Of a stretch of 64,000 nt of DNA, positions 43,359 through 52,760 are shown piece after piece; position 1 is the stretch's first letter; each line of letters opens with the position of its first letter. The notes under the pieces were generated by a model. That model searched no databases, was not told the origin of the DNA, and saw nothing but the letters and a program-made list of their open reading frames with translations. The stretch comes from Spirirestis rafaelensis WJT71-NPBG6 (lineage in GTDB: Bacteria > Cyanobacteriota > Cyanobacteriia > Cyanobacteriales > Nostocaceae), in the NCBI GenBank assembly GCA_019359015.1, contig JAHHID010000006.1:85547-149546 (forward strand). The letters are read 5' to 3'. A program made the position numbers and the translations under genes.

Positions 43359-43453
43359 ACGAGATTAAAAGGATTTTGCACGATTGCGAAGAAAAGTTGG
43401 AATCAGTAAACGCTTCACCTGAGTATCAAAGAATCCAAGTTCCCCAGAATTGA
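43343..43453 (+). CDS. Overlapping micro-ORF, 36 residues
   Basis: ATG 43343 begins MLRNLDEIKRILHDCEEKLE and ends NASPEYQRIQVPQN. It has good codon texture and a strongly amphipathic helix. It overlaps the end of the secreted micro-protein gene by 16 bases in another frame. Either a translationally coupled small gene, or the C-terminal half of one protein split by a frameshift near 43345. GGGAAGG before the ATG can act as a ribosome binding site. Confidence 0.4.
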   Translation: MLRNLDEIKRILHDCEEKLESVNASPEYQRIQVPQN

Positions 43454-44056
43454 CCACTTGTAATAGACGAATGGCACTTATTTGGGGAAAGGGGTAGGAA
43501 CACAGCTCTCTCACTTCGGTTCCCAAAAAAGAATAAGTGCTCATAGGTCTAATGATTTGGTTTTGAGTGATGCGCTTTGAATATAAGGTGCAACCAGCGA
43601 TCTCTGATTAATTTTTAATAGCAAAAAGTCCGGTTGCTAGGGTTCAAACTAACCCGGACTTCTTCAAACAGCTTTAGTAAAATCCCGCAAATTAAAAGCT
43701 TTATCCATAAAGTCTCCCAAAAAATCAATTCGCCTAATTGTTAATTCACACAATTTAGAATTTATCAGGACTTATATCGTTTGACTTGAAGGTTAATACA
43801 TTTAGGCAGCAGAGAGGCGATCTTGCAGGGGCAGGGGATTTGCTATTCCTTTAGTAACAAACCCGCCCCGCTGCCACGATAACCACAGGTATGAGGCTTT
43901 GAAGCTTACACCGCTTCGCGGCAAGGTAGCCCCCGACCGAAGGTCGGGGGCGCGTTACACCAACATTATTCGAGTTGAGCCACCGCAACCATGCTAAAGT
44001 TACTGTAGCGATTCCGACGATTGAAGAATTAATTAACGCTGCATTAGAACTAAATT
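43454..44056. other. Gene-free stretch with two hairpins
   Basis: Contains an 8-bp-stem hairpin at 43626-43661 (AAGTCCGG with CCGGACTT), a perfect 10-bp GC hairpin at 43929-43951 (GCCCCCGACC-GAA-GGTCGGGGGC), and a short reading frame at 43981 onward (HAKVTVAIPTIEELINAALE) resembling the end of a small protein but overlapping the minus-strand gene. No intact gene. Confidence 0.45.
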
Positions 44057-45847
44057 TTAAAAATTGTTGGCGGCAAAGGAGCGCGTATGCACTACTTGAC
44101 CTTGGGCATCATAAACGATTAAAGGCAGGTTGGCATTTTCACTAATGGTACTCAATGCTGATTGCAATACTTGTAAGTGATTGCTGACATCAGCAAAAGA
44201 ACTTGGATCTTGAGGATTGGCGTTAGCTAAACTATTTTGCAGTGCTTGTTCATACCGAGGGGTAATTTTGACGGTAATTCCTTTCTTGTCTATAGTGAAA
44301 GTGCAAATCCGAATTTGACTAGAACAAGTTTTCACCAAGTCTGTGCGGGTTTGTTCCAAATTCCCGGCAATTTGGGCTTGTTGTTCTGCTTGTTTGAAGG
44401 CATCTGCATAAGGTTGAATCAAAAGTTGCGCTTGTGAGTGATAAAAGCTGTCAGTCGGAATTTGTTTGACGGTGTTCAAAGCCAGATACCAATTTGCCCG
44501 CGCTGCTTGCCATTGGTTTTGTCCCTCATATGCTTTGGCTTGGTTGGCTGTGTTAATAGCTTGTTGGTAAGATTTGGCAGCTAATTGTTCACTAGTTGCG
44601 CGATCGCGTGCGGTTGCTAGTCTGGGTCTATAATCATCTAGGAGCTTTTGTGCTTCTTTGTATTCTGGGCTACTCTGGGGAATAATTCTTAAAGCATTAA
44701 CTACTACCTGCCAAGTAGACTGCACTTTTTGCAAGTCTTTAAGAGATTTAGCTTTAGTTTCCCACTGTGCAGCTACATTAGCTACAGATTTTGATGCTGC
44801 CAATTTTTTAGACCATTTTTCTTCATTAAGTAACTGCTGATTTACAGTTTGCAATCTCAGGCGATACAAGGATAATTTCCGCTGCACCAGTCCATAAAGT
44901 TCGTTTTCAGGATTTATACCTTCCAATGGAGCGATCGCCTGTCGCCAAAGTTGTTGTTTATTATGTAGCTCTTGTATATTATTTACCGGAGTTTGAGTTT
45001 TTAGCTCTGCTAAAGATGCTGCTTTCAAAGCTTTGACAACTGAGTTAATTTTTTCAGATTGCCCTGATAAATGAGCGAAAAGTTGCTGTGCTTGTTGGTG
45101 TCGCAAGGACCAACCAGGAACGTTTTTTAAGTTGGTGCTGGCACTTTTAAATTGCGCGTGCAGCTTTGCCAATTCTTCCTCAGACGTAGCGTTACGCGTT
45201 AATTGCTTGGATAATTTTTGTAATTCTGCCGCTGTTTGTATTTCTTTACACTCAGAGATTACACAAGGACGAGTCAACAAGTAAGCACTGCTTAATAATG
45301 CAATTCCCAACAAACCTGTACCTATTAAAATCGGTTTGACAGAAAGCGATCGCTTTAATGTTGTCACAGAAGACAAATCCGGTGCATCCGTTATCGGGTC
45401 AAACGCTTCCTCCTCACTAGATGCAGAATAAGCTACAAAAGATGAGGCAGATGGAGAGACAAACTCCCTCTGTAAAGTGTCCCCTGCAAAGTGCCCCCTG
45501 CTCCCTTGTCCCCTTGTCCCCTTATCCCCCTTGTCTTCTTGTCCCCCCACTTTCACTATCAGAGAATGCTTGGCGTAAGGAAGTTTCTCGCCAACGACTC
45601 TGAGAAAAATTTCTACTTGTTGCTTTCTGCAACCCGGAAGCGATTCGAGTGCTTCCTCTAGTACTGCGAAAACTTGCTGAGTATGAGTTGTCACACCTAG
45701 AGGATGTTCACTTAAAATCATTAGCTGGTCATTTTTGAGAGCACACTTAACCCGGAAAAGTTCACCAGATAAAACTTCTGCATTTAAGTGTTCCTGCAAA
45801 ATTGTTGCCAAAATTTGTAAATCTTCTTGCTGGACTTCTACTTTCAT
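44057..45847 (-). CDS. Coiled-coil inner-membrane protein of unknown function
   Basis: 596 residues from the ATG at 45847 (MKVEVQQEDLQILAT); an upstream ATG at 45985 would add 46 residues of unlike composition. Layout: soluble N-terminal domain (1-100), a repeat-derived Gly/Gln/Lys-rich insert (about 102-135), a single membrane helix (about 172-191), then some 370 residues of alanine/glutamine-rich coiled coil, and a small C-terminal domain with cysteines (KTCSSQIRICTF) and LPLIVYDAQGQVVHT. No enzyme motif. Perhaps a cell-envelope or scaffolding protein. Unknown family to me. Confidence 0.8.
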   Translation of the reverse strand: MKVEVQQEDLQILATILQEHLNAEVLSGELFRVKCALKNDQLMILSEHPLGVTTHTQQVFAVLEEALESLPGCRKQQVEIFLRVVGEKLPYAKHSLIVKVGGQEDKGDKGTRGQGSRGHFAGDTLQREFVSPSASSFVAYSASSEEEAFDPITDAPDLSSVTTLKRSLSVKPILIGTGLLGIALLSSAYLLTRPCVISECKEIQTAAELQKLSKQLTRNATSEEELAKLHAQFKSASTNLKNVPGWSLRHQQAQQLFAHLSGQSEKINSVVKALKAASLAELKTQTPVNNIQELHNKQQLWRQAIAPLEGINPENELYGLVQRKLSLYRLRLQTVNQQLLNEEKWSKKLAASKSVANVAAQWETKAKSLKDLQKVQSTWQVVVNALRIIPQSSPEYKEAQKLLDDYRPRLATARDRATSEQLAAKSYQQAINTANQAKAYEGQNQWQAARANWYLALNTVKQIPTDSFYHSQAQLLIQPYADAFKQAEQQAQIAGNLEQTRTDLVKTCSSQIRICTFTIDKKGITVKITPRYEQALQNSLANANPQDPSSFADVSNHLQVLQSALSTISENANLPLIVYDAQGQVVHTRSFAANNF

Positions 45848-46443
45848 AGATCGATCCCACTGGTCTTCTATGTTGTTTTTACTATCTTCGAGTGTATAAA
45901 ATGAATAACTGCCGTTTTTTGATTGTAAATGCACAGTTTGATCAACCACAGCCTCAAAATCTGAATGAACAACTTCGTAACACAATTTACAATTTATTAG
46001 TAAAAATTAAACTCTGATAAAACTCAATAATTTGTAAAGCTCGGTTTTTAACACTTGGCTCCAGACTGTTGGCATCAACTGTTAACAGCCGGCTTCTGGT
46101 TGTCTGTTGTTTTTTCCAACTCTAATTTGATAAACAAATAGAAATTTCAAAGACTTATCATAATCTAACCAAATATATATATGGTTTCTTTTTTGCTAGA
46201 GATGCGCTATTGTTGCATCTCTGGGTTTTTATACAACTACATGGCGTTCTTATTCAATTCAATGGTAATTGAAAATTACAAACAAAAATGCGAATAATAC
46301 AATCTCTGAGCATTTTTACTACATTTTATGTGGCAATAAAACGTACAGTAGCTACCGTAGTTCATTTTATCGTAACAATGCCGTAGTAACAAAATTATCT
46401 AAATCTGAGGCAAAAACTCCTTGAACAGTGATATTAGAGGGAA
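45848..46443. other. Divergent intergenic region
   Basis: Apart from the terminator-like hairpin at 46198-46229 it is AT-rich without a gene. The first 138 bases (45848-45985) are the possible N-terminal extension of the coiled-coil gene. Confidence 0.4.
46198..46229 (+). terminator. Orphan terminator-like hairpin
   Basis: AGAGATGC pairs with GCATCTCT (46198-46205, 46215-46222), followed by GGGTTTTTAT. It faces the plus strand, but no plus-strand gene lies upstream within 3 kb except convergent ones, so it may end a small RNA transcribed from 46000-46190. Confidence 0.5.
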
Positions 46444-46638
46444 ATGCTGGTTATATTGGATGCTGTCGATTTTACTGAGAAAATTAGTTATGTCTTCTTG
46501 ACATTACAAGAATATATTTGTTATTGTCAACAGCTTGCTTCATGTAGCGAATTGGATAAAATTAATGAGAGAAAAAAGGTTTATAGCCAATTAAGGCTTG
46601 ATTTTGCACTCAAAACGCAGTTAAGAAACTTTTTGTAA
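46444..46638 (+). CDS. Possible small protein, 64 residues
   Basis: MLVILDAVDFTEKISYVFLT, then helical LQEYICYCQQLASCSELDKI and a basic end. GAGGGA precedes the ATG closely. It ends 23 bp before the SucC-like gene. Codon use is acceptable, but nothing marks it as conserved; it may be chance. Confidence 0.3.
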   Translation: MLVILDAVDFTEKISYVFLTLQEYICYCQQLASCSELDKINERKKVYSQLRLDFALKTQLRNFL

Positions 46639-46661
46639 GTAGCTATACAAGGCGCGTGTTA

Positions 46662-47888
46662 ATGGATTTATTAGAGTATCAAGTAAAAGAATGGTTTGGA
46701 AATATAGGCATTCCCGTATTGCCATCACAACGAATTGACCATCCCACAGATTTAAAACGTTTAAAAATCCGTTATCCGATTGTTCTAAAATCTCAAGTAC
46801 ATGCAGGAGAACGGGCAAAAGCTGGTGGAGTAAGATTTGTAGAGACTACCATTGATGCGATCGCTGCCGCGCAAAATATCTTCAATTTGCCGATTTTAGG
46901 CGAGTTACCAGAAGTTTTGCTGGCAGAATCGAAATACGATGCCGATCAAGAATATTATTTAGCAGTAGTTTTAGATACTGCTCTTTGCCGACCAGTTCTT
47001 TTAGGGGGTAAAGAAGCGAACATAGATTGGGAATTAGCAGTCGAGAAAATACAACACGTAGTTGTTGAACAAGAATTCTCGCCCTATTATGCACGAAGAT
47101 TAGCTTTAAAAATGGGTTTGCAGGGTGCGATGATGCAATCGATCAGCACCGTGATGGAAAAAATGTATCAGTTATTTGTGGAAAAAGACCTGGACTTAGT
47201 GGAAATTAATCCTCTAGGTGTGAGTTCCTCTGGAAGCGTGATGGCGCTTAATGGTAATATCAGAGTCAACGATCGAGCGATCGCTCGTCATCCCGACATC
47301 GCAGCGATGGCTGAAAAAATAGGCACCCGTCATCCCGGTAATCATACAAATGGGCATTTCCGTGATTGGGATGGAATAGAAATGCACGGTAAAATCGGCA
47401 TTTTGGGTAATGGTGCTGGTTCAGTAATGGCAACTTTAGATTTAGTAACTAATGCCGGCGGTAAGCCTGGTCTTTGTTTGAATCTGCGCCATGCTTTTCC
47501 CACAGACACTCCCGCAACTACTTTTGGCCATCGCCTAACAAAAGCTCTGAAAATCTTGGCAGCTGACAAAAGCATTCAAGTGATCCTCATTAACCTTTTG
47601 GGTACCATTCCTCAGCCTCCTGAAGTCGCTGAAACTATTGTCGCCTTTTTGCAACACGACAAGAGCGAACTCAAACCACATGTTTTACACTCTAGTGGTC
47701 ATAAAAGCCGCCGAGAAAACGACTTTCCGCGCTTTGTTATCCGTCTTGGCGGTTCTGATTTAAATGCAACCAGAAATTATTTAGCAACAATAAAAACTCA
47801 GAGCGATGCGCCGATAGTAGTAGAAAACTTAGATGAGGCTGTAGCAGAAGCGGTTTATCTTGCCAAGTCATCTCATAAGAAGTTTTGA
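46662..47888 (+). CDS. sucC: Succinate-CoA ligase beta-subunit-like protein (ATP-grasp)
   Basis: 408 residues from ATG 46662 (MDLLEYQVKEWFGNIGIPVL). N-terminal ATP-grasp domain with QVHAGERAKAGGVRFV and DLDLVEINPLGV; C-terminal flavodoxin-like domain with GILGNGAGSVMATLDLVTNA. Compared with the E. coli subunit (from memory) the GGG motif region is replaced by CLNLRHAFPTDTP, and a His-rich loop (HVLHSSGHKSRREN) is inserted. It pairs with the sucD-like gene 220 bp downstream. The TCA-cycle ligase role is plausible but the active site is divergent; see the partner. Confidence 0.85.
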   Translation: MDLLEYQVKEWFGNIGIPVLPSQRIDHPTDLKRLKIRYPIVLKSQVHAGERAKAGGVRFVETTIDAIAAAQNIFNLPILGELPEVLLAESKYDADQEYYLAVVLDTALCRPVLLGGKEANIDWELAVEKIQHVVVEQEFSPYYARRLALKMGLQGAMMQSISTVMEKMYQLFVEKDLDLVEINPLGVSSSGSVMALNGNIRVNDRAIARHPDIAAMAEKIGTRHPGNHTNGHFRDWDGIEMHGKIGILGNGAGSVMATLDLVTNAGGKPGLCLNLRHAFPTDTPATTFGHRLTKALKILAADKSIQVILINLLGTIPQPPEVAETIVAFLQHDKSELKPHVLHSSGHKSRRENDFPRFVIRLGGSDLNATRNYLATIKTQSDAPIVVENLDEAVAEAVYLAKSSHKKF

Positions 47889-48107
47889 CAATCTTATCCC
47901 CATAGATGGGGTAAAGGTTATTCCGAATACCATCAGCAATCGCCAATATCCTCAAAGTCGGTGAAAGCTAATTTGCCCAAAGCAGTTAGCATCAAGATAA
48001 GTTTTTGTATACAAATAAAAATTTAATGAAATATGGCACTGTGGATATGTTGTATTTAACTTTCAGCAGTTCAAGCTGCTGTGGTGCCAAACTTACCTGA
48101 CTTTTTT

Positions 48108-48989
48108 ATGAACTTAACGCCAGACAGCAAAGTACTAATTCAAGGCTTTAGTGAATTTATATCAGCAACTCATGTTGCTCAAATGAAAGCTTATGGCACG
48201 AATTTGGTAGCTGGTGTCAATCCTGGCTATGGTGGACAGCAGCTAGACGATTTGCCGATATTTGACTTAGTAGAAGAGGTGGTAGCTGAATTTGGACAAA
48301 TTGACACTACAATTATTTGCGTACAGCCTTACCAAGTGCTGGATGCAGCATTAGAAGCGATCGCATCTGATATCCGCCAATTAATTATCATCTCCGCAGG
48401 CGTACCACCTTTGGATATGGTGGAATTACTTCGCAAAGCCGAAGCTAAAGAAACCGTAGTCGTCGGACCAAATAGTCCAGGAATCATCGTCCCCGGCAAA
48501 ATTCTCTTAGGTACTCAACCTAGTGAATTTTATACTCCAGGAGCAGTGGGAATCGTCAGTCGTAGCAGCACCCTCACTTATGAAATCGCTTGGGAATTAA
48601 CAAAAGCAGATTTGGGGCAATCAATAAGTGTGAGTATTGGTAGTGATGCGATCGTGGGTTCATCTTTTTTGCAATGGCTGCAAATTCTGGATGAAGATGA
48701 TAATACAGAGGCGATCGTTGTAGTTGGTCAACCTGGTGGAGGTAGCGAAGAAGTTGCAGCGCGGTACATTGCTGAGGCTATTGATAAACCGGTTATTGCT
48801 TATATCGCCGGCACACAAGTACCACCGGGAAAACATTGGCGTCAAACTGGGACTTTAGCAGCTGTGATCGGACGCGATCCTGACTTTGGCACAGCAAAAA
48901 GCAAATTAGCCGCTTTTAAAGAAGCAAATGTACCAGTAGCCGAACGTCCTTCTCAAATTCCCGAATTAGTGAAAAAGGCACTGAAATAA
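48108..48989 (+). CDS. sucD: Succinate-CoA ligase alpha-subunit-like protein, phosphohistidine replaced
   Basis: 293 residues from ATG 48108 (MNLTPDSKVLIQGF); a GTG at 48081 gives a poor start. CoA-binding Rossmann fold at the N-terminus, then VVVGPNSPGIIVPGKI and SRSSTLTYEIAWELTK. In E. coli the phosphohistidine His246 sits in GHAGA; here the aligned PPGKHWRQTGTLAA has Gln246, and Cys123 is Ser123. So the phosphoryl-transfer step of normal succinyl-CoA synthetase should be blocked. The rest of the fold is intact. Either a paralogue with a changed activity, or a regulatory/CoA-binding protein. Not a simple frameshift. Confidence 0.85.
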   Translation: MNLTPDSKVLIQGFSEFISATHVAQMKAYGTNLVAGVNPGYGGQQLDDLPIFDLVEEVVAEFGQIDTTIICVQPYQVLDAALEAIASDIRQLIIISAGVPPLDMVELLRKAEAKETVVVGPNSPGIIVPGKILLGTQPSEFYTPGAVGIVSRSSTLTYEIAWELTKADLGQSISVSIGSDAIVGSSFLQWLQILDEDDNTEAIVVVGQPGGGSEEVAARYIAEAIDKPVIAYIAGTQVPPGKHWRQTGTLAAVIGRDPDFGTAKSKLAAFKEANVPVAERPSQIPELVKKALK

Positions 48990-49068
48990 AATACATGGGA
49001 CAAGAAAGAAGAATCAAAGTATTCTTCACTCTTGACCCTTCTTTATGCAGAAATAAGATTATAAAAAA

Positions 49069-49458
49069 CTAAAATCTGACTCCCAATTGCCCATTGAATC
49101 CGCGAACAGAATTGTAACCCGCACCCACAAAAACATTGTCGGTAGCGCCTACCTGAACTCCTCCAGAAAGGGCAACACCTTTATCGGCTGAATATAATCC
49201 AACTCCTACATAAGGTGAAATCACTGGCAAAGAAATGAATTTTAGTACATCTACGCCAGTTGAACCGTCAGGACCAAATCCCAACTCAGCCCCCAGATTT
49301 AAAGCTCTCGCTCCTACAGAATAAGTTATATCACCTTCTTGGCTACCCACAGAAACCCAAGGTTGGGGAACGATTTGAGCAGATGCTCGACCTGGGACAA
49401 CTAAAGCTAATAAACTGAACGATGTAATTAGTGTTTTTGCAATAACCGCTGTTTTCAC
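49069..49458 (-). CDS. Small secreted beta-barrel-like protein
   Basis: 129 residues from GTG 49458, chosen because GGAGGAG lies 6 bases upstream; a TTG five codons earlier would overlap it. Signal peptide through GRASA (about residue 26). The mature part is all beta: repeated alternating segments (ITYSVGARALNLGAELGFG, ISPYVGVGLYSADKG, VALSGGVQVGA, VFVGAGYNSV, GQLGVRF ending in Phe) as in small outer-membrane barrels. The C-terminal Phe is typical of outer-membrane proteins. Function unknown. Confidence 0.8.
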   Translation of the reverse strand: MKTAVIAKTLITSFSLLALVVPGRASAQIVPQPWVSVGSQEGDITYSVGARALNLGAELGFGPDGSTGVDVLKFISLPVISPYVGVGLYSADKGVALSGGVQVGATDNVFVGAGYNSVRGFNGQLGVRF

Positions 49459-49638
49459 GTTCTTCTCCTCCAATTACCTGCAAGATGTCAACTTTTTGCC
49501 AAAATTAGTACCAAGTGCAGGTTGATTAACTAACCCCTATTGTGACGAATTTCACATCACTTGAGTGCCCAAAAAATTGACTCAGTTTTATCTCTACAGA
49601 TAGTAACTAATACTCAGATTTATGCAACCATGCATGTG

Positions 49639-50109
49639 TTAAAGCCGACAAGATAATCGTTCTTCATTTAAAGACAAGAAGCCATGTTTTTCATAAAAAC
49701 GACGTGCTTTGCTATTGTGTAGATGAACACTCGTATCAATCCGGCGAATATTTAATAGACGTAGTTCTTCTTTCACAGAAGTAATTAGTGTGGAACCTAC
49801 TTTTTGATTTTGCATATTTGTTGTAACAAATACATCATCAAGTTTTGCCACAACTGCCCCTATAGACGTAGAAATGGCAAAGCAAACCACGCAAACGCCT
49901 ACAGGTTTTGTGGCATCATAAGCTAGCCAGACAAATCCGATCTCTGGGTGTTGCAAAAACAGTTCCAGAGCGCTTTGTAAAGCATCATTACCACAATCAC
50001 CGTAAGCATTGCTGCTGTCAAGATAGTATTCGTCTTCCTTGAGGAATTCACTGAGTAAACTAAAGGCATCACTCAGTAATTCCTTTGTCATTTTGTGGCA
50101 ATAAATCAT
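49639..50109 (-). CDS. GNAT N-acetyltransferase
   Basis: 156 residues from ATG 50109; an ATG at 50154 would overlap the upstream gene by 38 bases. Acetyl-CoA-dependent acylation of an amine. GNAT marks: LAYDATKPVGVCVVCFA, VAKLDDVFVTTNMQNQKVGS (acetyl-CoA pyrophosphate loop near QNQKVGS, a variant of the Q/RxxGxG/A motif), and NSKARRFYEKHGF. It lies 7 bp after the mmsA stop in the same direction, so it is probably co-transcribed and translationally coupled. Substrate unknown. Confidence 0.88.
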   Translation of the reverse strand: MIYCHKMTKELLSDAFSLLSEFLKEDEYYLDSSNAYGDCGNDALQSALELFLQHPEIGFVWLAYDATKPVGVCVVCFAISTSIGAVVAKLDDVFVTTNMQNQKVGSTLITSVKEELRLLNIRRIDTSVHLHNSKARRFYEKHGFLSLNEERLSCRL

Positions 50110-50116
50110 ACTTATT

Positions 50117-51595
50117 TCAAAATTGCCGTGCCCATTCATCGCGCCAGCGTTCAACTACTACTTTAGTTTGAGTAAAAAACTCTACTGCGTGGTTGCTTTG
50201 CCCGTGCAAGTCACCAAAAAAGCTTTCTTTCCAACCGCTAAAGGGGAAAAATGCCATAGGTGCGGCGACACCAATGTTGATGCCAATATTACCAGCTTCC
50301 GCTTCGTAGCGGAATTTACGAGCTGCTGCGCCATTGGTGGTAAATAAACAAGCCATGTTGCCGTATTGACCGCTATTGACTAGAGCGATCGCTTCATCAA
50401 TACTATTCAAATGAATTAAACTCAGTACGGGCCCAAAAATTTCTGTACGAGCAATTTCACCAACTGGATCTACATTTTGCAGAATCGTTGGGCGAACAAA
50501 ATTACCATCTTTATAGCCTGTAATCTGAGGATTGCGCCCATCTACTAATAACTTTGCCCCTTCGTTTGCTCCTTTTTCAATTAAACTTTCAATTCGCGTT
50601 TTGCTGCGGGCATCAATTACTGGTCCCATTTCTACGCCTTGGTCTAAACCATTACCGACAATGCGGTTTATTGCAGTTTCAGCGATCGCTTCTGTAAATG
50701 TATGACGCGCTTCTCCCACAGTTACGGCGATTGAAGCCGCTAAACAACGTTGTCCGGCACAACCAAAAGCACTATCAGCGGCAATCCGGGTAGTCATTAG
50801 CATATCTGCATCCGGCAAGACAATAATCGGATTTTTCGCGCCCCCTTGACATTGAAGGCGTTTTCCATTATTTGCCCCACGACTATAAATATATTTAGCG
50901 ACTGGTGTAGAACCAACAAAACTAATTGCGCGAATTTTGGGATGATCTAAAATTGCGTCTACAGCTTCTTTACCACCGTTGATCAAATTAATTACACCTT
51001 TGGGTAAATTAGTTTGTTCTAGAAGCTGAAAGATTTTTTGCATAGTTAGCGGCACTTTTTCCGAAGGCTTGACAATGTATGTATTCCCGCAGGCGAACGC
51101 ATAGGGCAAAAACCAAAATGGAATCATTCCCGGAAAATTGAAAGGACAAATTACCGCTGCAACTCCTAACGGTTGCCGAATCATCATTTCATCAATGCCC
51201 TTTGCCACATCTTCTAAATTAGTTCCCTGCATCATCATCGGTATACCGCAGGCAACTTCTACATTTTCAATAGCTCGGCGCATTTCACCTTTAGACTCAG
51301 CCAAGGTTTTACCGCATTCTAGGGTAATTGTTTGTGCCAAATCCTCAAAATGTTCTTCTAACAGATTCTTGAGTTTAAATAAATACTGCACCCGTTCCGG
51401 TGGTGGAGTGCGTCGCCATGTTACAAATGCAGACGCTGCCGCATCAGCAGCTTGATTGACTTCAGATGCAGGCGATAAAGGGACTTTAGCTAAAATTTCT
51501 ATCGTCGCTGGGTTGATTACTTCTAAATATTCTGTAGCATTAGATGCACACCATTGACCATTAATGTAATTCTGTAAGGTGGGAATAGCGTTCAT
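50117..51595 (-). CDS. mmsA: CoA-acylating methylmalonate-semialdehyde dehydrogenase
   Basis: 492 residues. Oxidises methylmalonate or malonate semialdehyde to propionyl- or acetyl-CoA in valine/inositol-type degradation. ALDH fold; NAD motif [11 protein letters not shown]; catalytic Cys284 in CAGQRC; and the MMSDH-type GGAKNP in place of the ELGGKNP of hydrolytic ALDHs (no general-base Glu at that site), which marks the CoA-acylating kind. The ATG 51595 is used; an ATG seven codons earlier adds MHLHFST. No other genes of the valine/inositol pathway are nearby. Confidence 0.94.
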   Translation of the reverse strand: MNAIPTLQNYINGQWCASNATEYLEVINPATIEILAKVPLSPASEVNQAADAAASAFVTWRRTPPPERVQYLFKLKNLLEEHFEDLAQTITLECGKTLAESKGEMRRAIENVEVACGIPMMMQGTNLEDVAKGIDEMMIRQPLGVAAVICPFNFPGMIPFWFLPYAFACGNTYIVKPSEKVPLTMQKIFQLLEQTNLPKGVINLINGGKEAVDAILDHPKIRAISFVGSTPVAKYIYSRGANNGKRLQCQGGAKNPIIVLPDADMLMTTRIAADSAFGCAGQRCLAASIAVTVGEARHTFTEAIAETAINRIVGNGLDQGVEMGPVIDARSKTRIESLIEKGANEGAKLLVDGRNPQITGYKDGNFVRPTILQNVDPVGEIARTEIFGPVLSLIHLNSIDEAIALVNSGQYGNMACLFTTNGAAARKFRYEAEAGNIGINIGVAAPMAFFPFSGWKESFFGDLHGQSNHAVEFFTQTKVVVERWRDEWARQF

Positions 51596-51790
51596 TGTTG
51601 AAAAATGTAGATGCAATAATATGACTATTTTGCCTTTACCTGAATCAAAGAGCGAATATTTCTCTTAAGTTGTTCTCCAATACCATTTCTCTATAAGAAT
51701 AAGCCTGAACGCGATAGCGTGCGCTTGGCCCAGGGCGAATAAAGCGCAACATCATGCAGAATTGATATAAACATTAATCTTGTTTAAGTA

Positions 51791-52657
51791 ATGAAAATTT
51801 CAACAGCAGTATTACCGCCGTTTCTGATATTAGATCAATTGTTACAAAGCTGGTTAATCGAAGATATTGGTAGAGGCGATCGCACAACTCAAAGCCTTTT
51901 ATCTCAGAATACAACAGAAGGAAAAGCCAAATGGGTGGCGAAAGCATCAGGGGTGATAGCTGGCTTACCAGTCGCTGCGAGAGTGTTTCAACTTTTAAAC
52001 CAAAAGGTCACCTTTGTGGCTGTTGCGGCTGAAGGGCAACAGTGCGAACCTGGGGAAGTAATAGCAGAAATGCAAGGTTCACTAGATACATTATTAATGG
52101 GGGAAAGGGTTGCTCTCAACTTAGCAATGCGTCTGAGTGGTATCGCTACTCTAACTCGTAAATATACAGCGGAAATAGCCCATTTACCAGCCCAGTTGGT
52201 TGATACCCGCAAAACGACACCAGGCTTAAGGATTTTGGAAAAGTATGCAACTCAGGTGGGAGGAGCAATTAATCACCGCATGGGCTTGGATGATGCAGTG
52301 ATGATCAAAGATAATCATATCGCGGCAGCGGGAGGAATTGGCGAAGCAATTAACCGCATCCGTTCTCAGATACCTTATCCCCTAACAATAGAAGTAGAAA
52401 CGGAAAACTTAGACCAGGTAAAAGAAGCCTTACAACATAAAGCTGATATTATTATGTTGGACAACATGCCTCTTGATTTGATGCGTGAGGCGGTGCAGAT
52501 CATTCGCCACTTAGATAACAGCGTCAAAATTGAAGCTTCAGGTAATGTAACTTTAGAAACTCTTCGCCCCATAGCTCAAACTGGTGTAGATTATATTTCC
52601 AGTAGTGCGCCGATTACGCAGTCAAAGTGGTTGGATTTGAGTATGAAAATTCATTGA
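51791..52657 (+). CDS. nadC: Nicotinate-nucleotide pyrophosphorylase (carboxylating)
   Basis: 288 residues. Quinolinate phosphoribosyltransferase of NAD synthesis. Hallmarks: LLQSWLIEDIGRGDRTTQSL, the catalytic DTRKTTPGLRILEKYA, GGAINHRMGLDDAVMIKDNH and IEASGNVTLETL with YISSSAPITQS. Forms dimers or hexamers. It has its own spacer on both sides and is monocistronic. A hairpin resembling an insertion-sequence end follows the stop (52665-52685). Confidence 0.97.
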   Translation: MKISTAVLPPFLILDQLLQSWLIEDIGRGDRTTQSLLSQNTTEGKAKWVAKASGVIAGLPVAARVFQLLNQKVTFVAVAAEGQQCEPGEVIAEMQGSLDTLLMGERVALNLAMRLSGIATLTRKYTAEIAHLPAQLVDTRKTTPGLRILEKYATQVGGAINHRMGLDDAVMIKDNHIAAAGGIGEAINRIRSQIPYPLTIEVETENLDQVKEALQHKADIIMLDNMPLDLMREAVQIIRHLDNSVKIEASGNVTLETLRPIAQTGVDYISSSAPITQSKWLDLSMKIH

Positions 52658-52664
52658 CATTCTC

Positions 52665-52685
52665 CCCACGGCTAAAAGCCGTGGG
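52665..52685. mobile_element. Hairpin of IS200/IS605-end type, possible nadC terminator
   Basis: CCCACGGC-TAAAA-GCCGTGGG, 8-bp stem and 5-base loop, then ATTCTAAG. The sequence is like the subterminal hairpins of IS200/IS605 ends in cyanobacteria. It lies 7 bases after the nadC stop and may serve as its terminator; no transposase gene remains nearby. Confidence 0.45.
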
Positions 52686-52760
52686 ATTCTAAGAATTGCT
52701 TCAAGGCAAAGTTAGTGCCGTAAACAGAGCAGGGGGAGCATTCAGCAGTCTTAACCAAAA

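Noticed and set aside
43640..43656. GGTTCAAAC resembling a tRNA T-loop
   Set aside because: The flanking bases do not form the T-stem and no acceptor, D or anticodon arms fit around it; it is the loop of a simple hairpin.
43981..44050. Plus-strand HAKVTVAIPTIEELINAALE fragment as a toxin-antitoxin remnant
   Set aside because: Suggestive but too short, without start, and it runs into the antisense of the coiled-coil gene; no family could be named.
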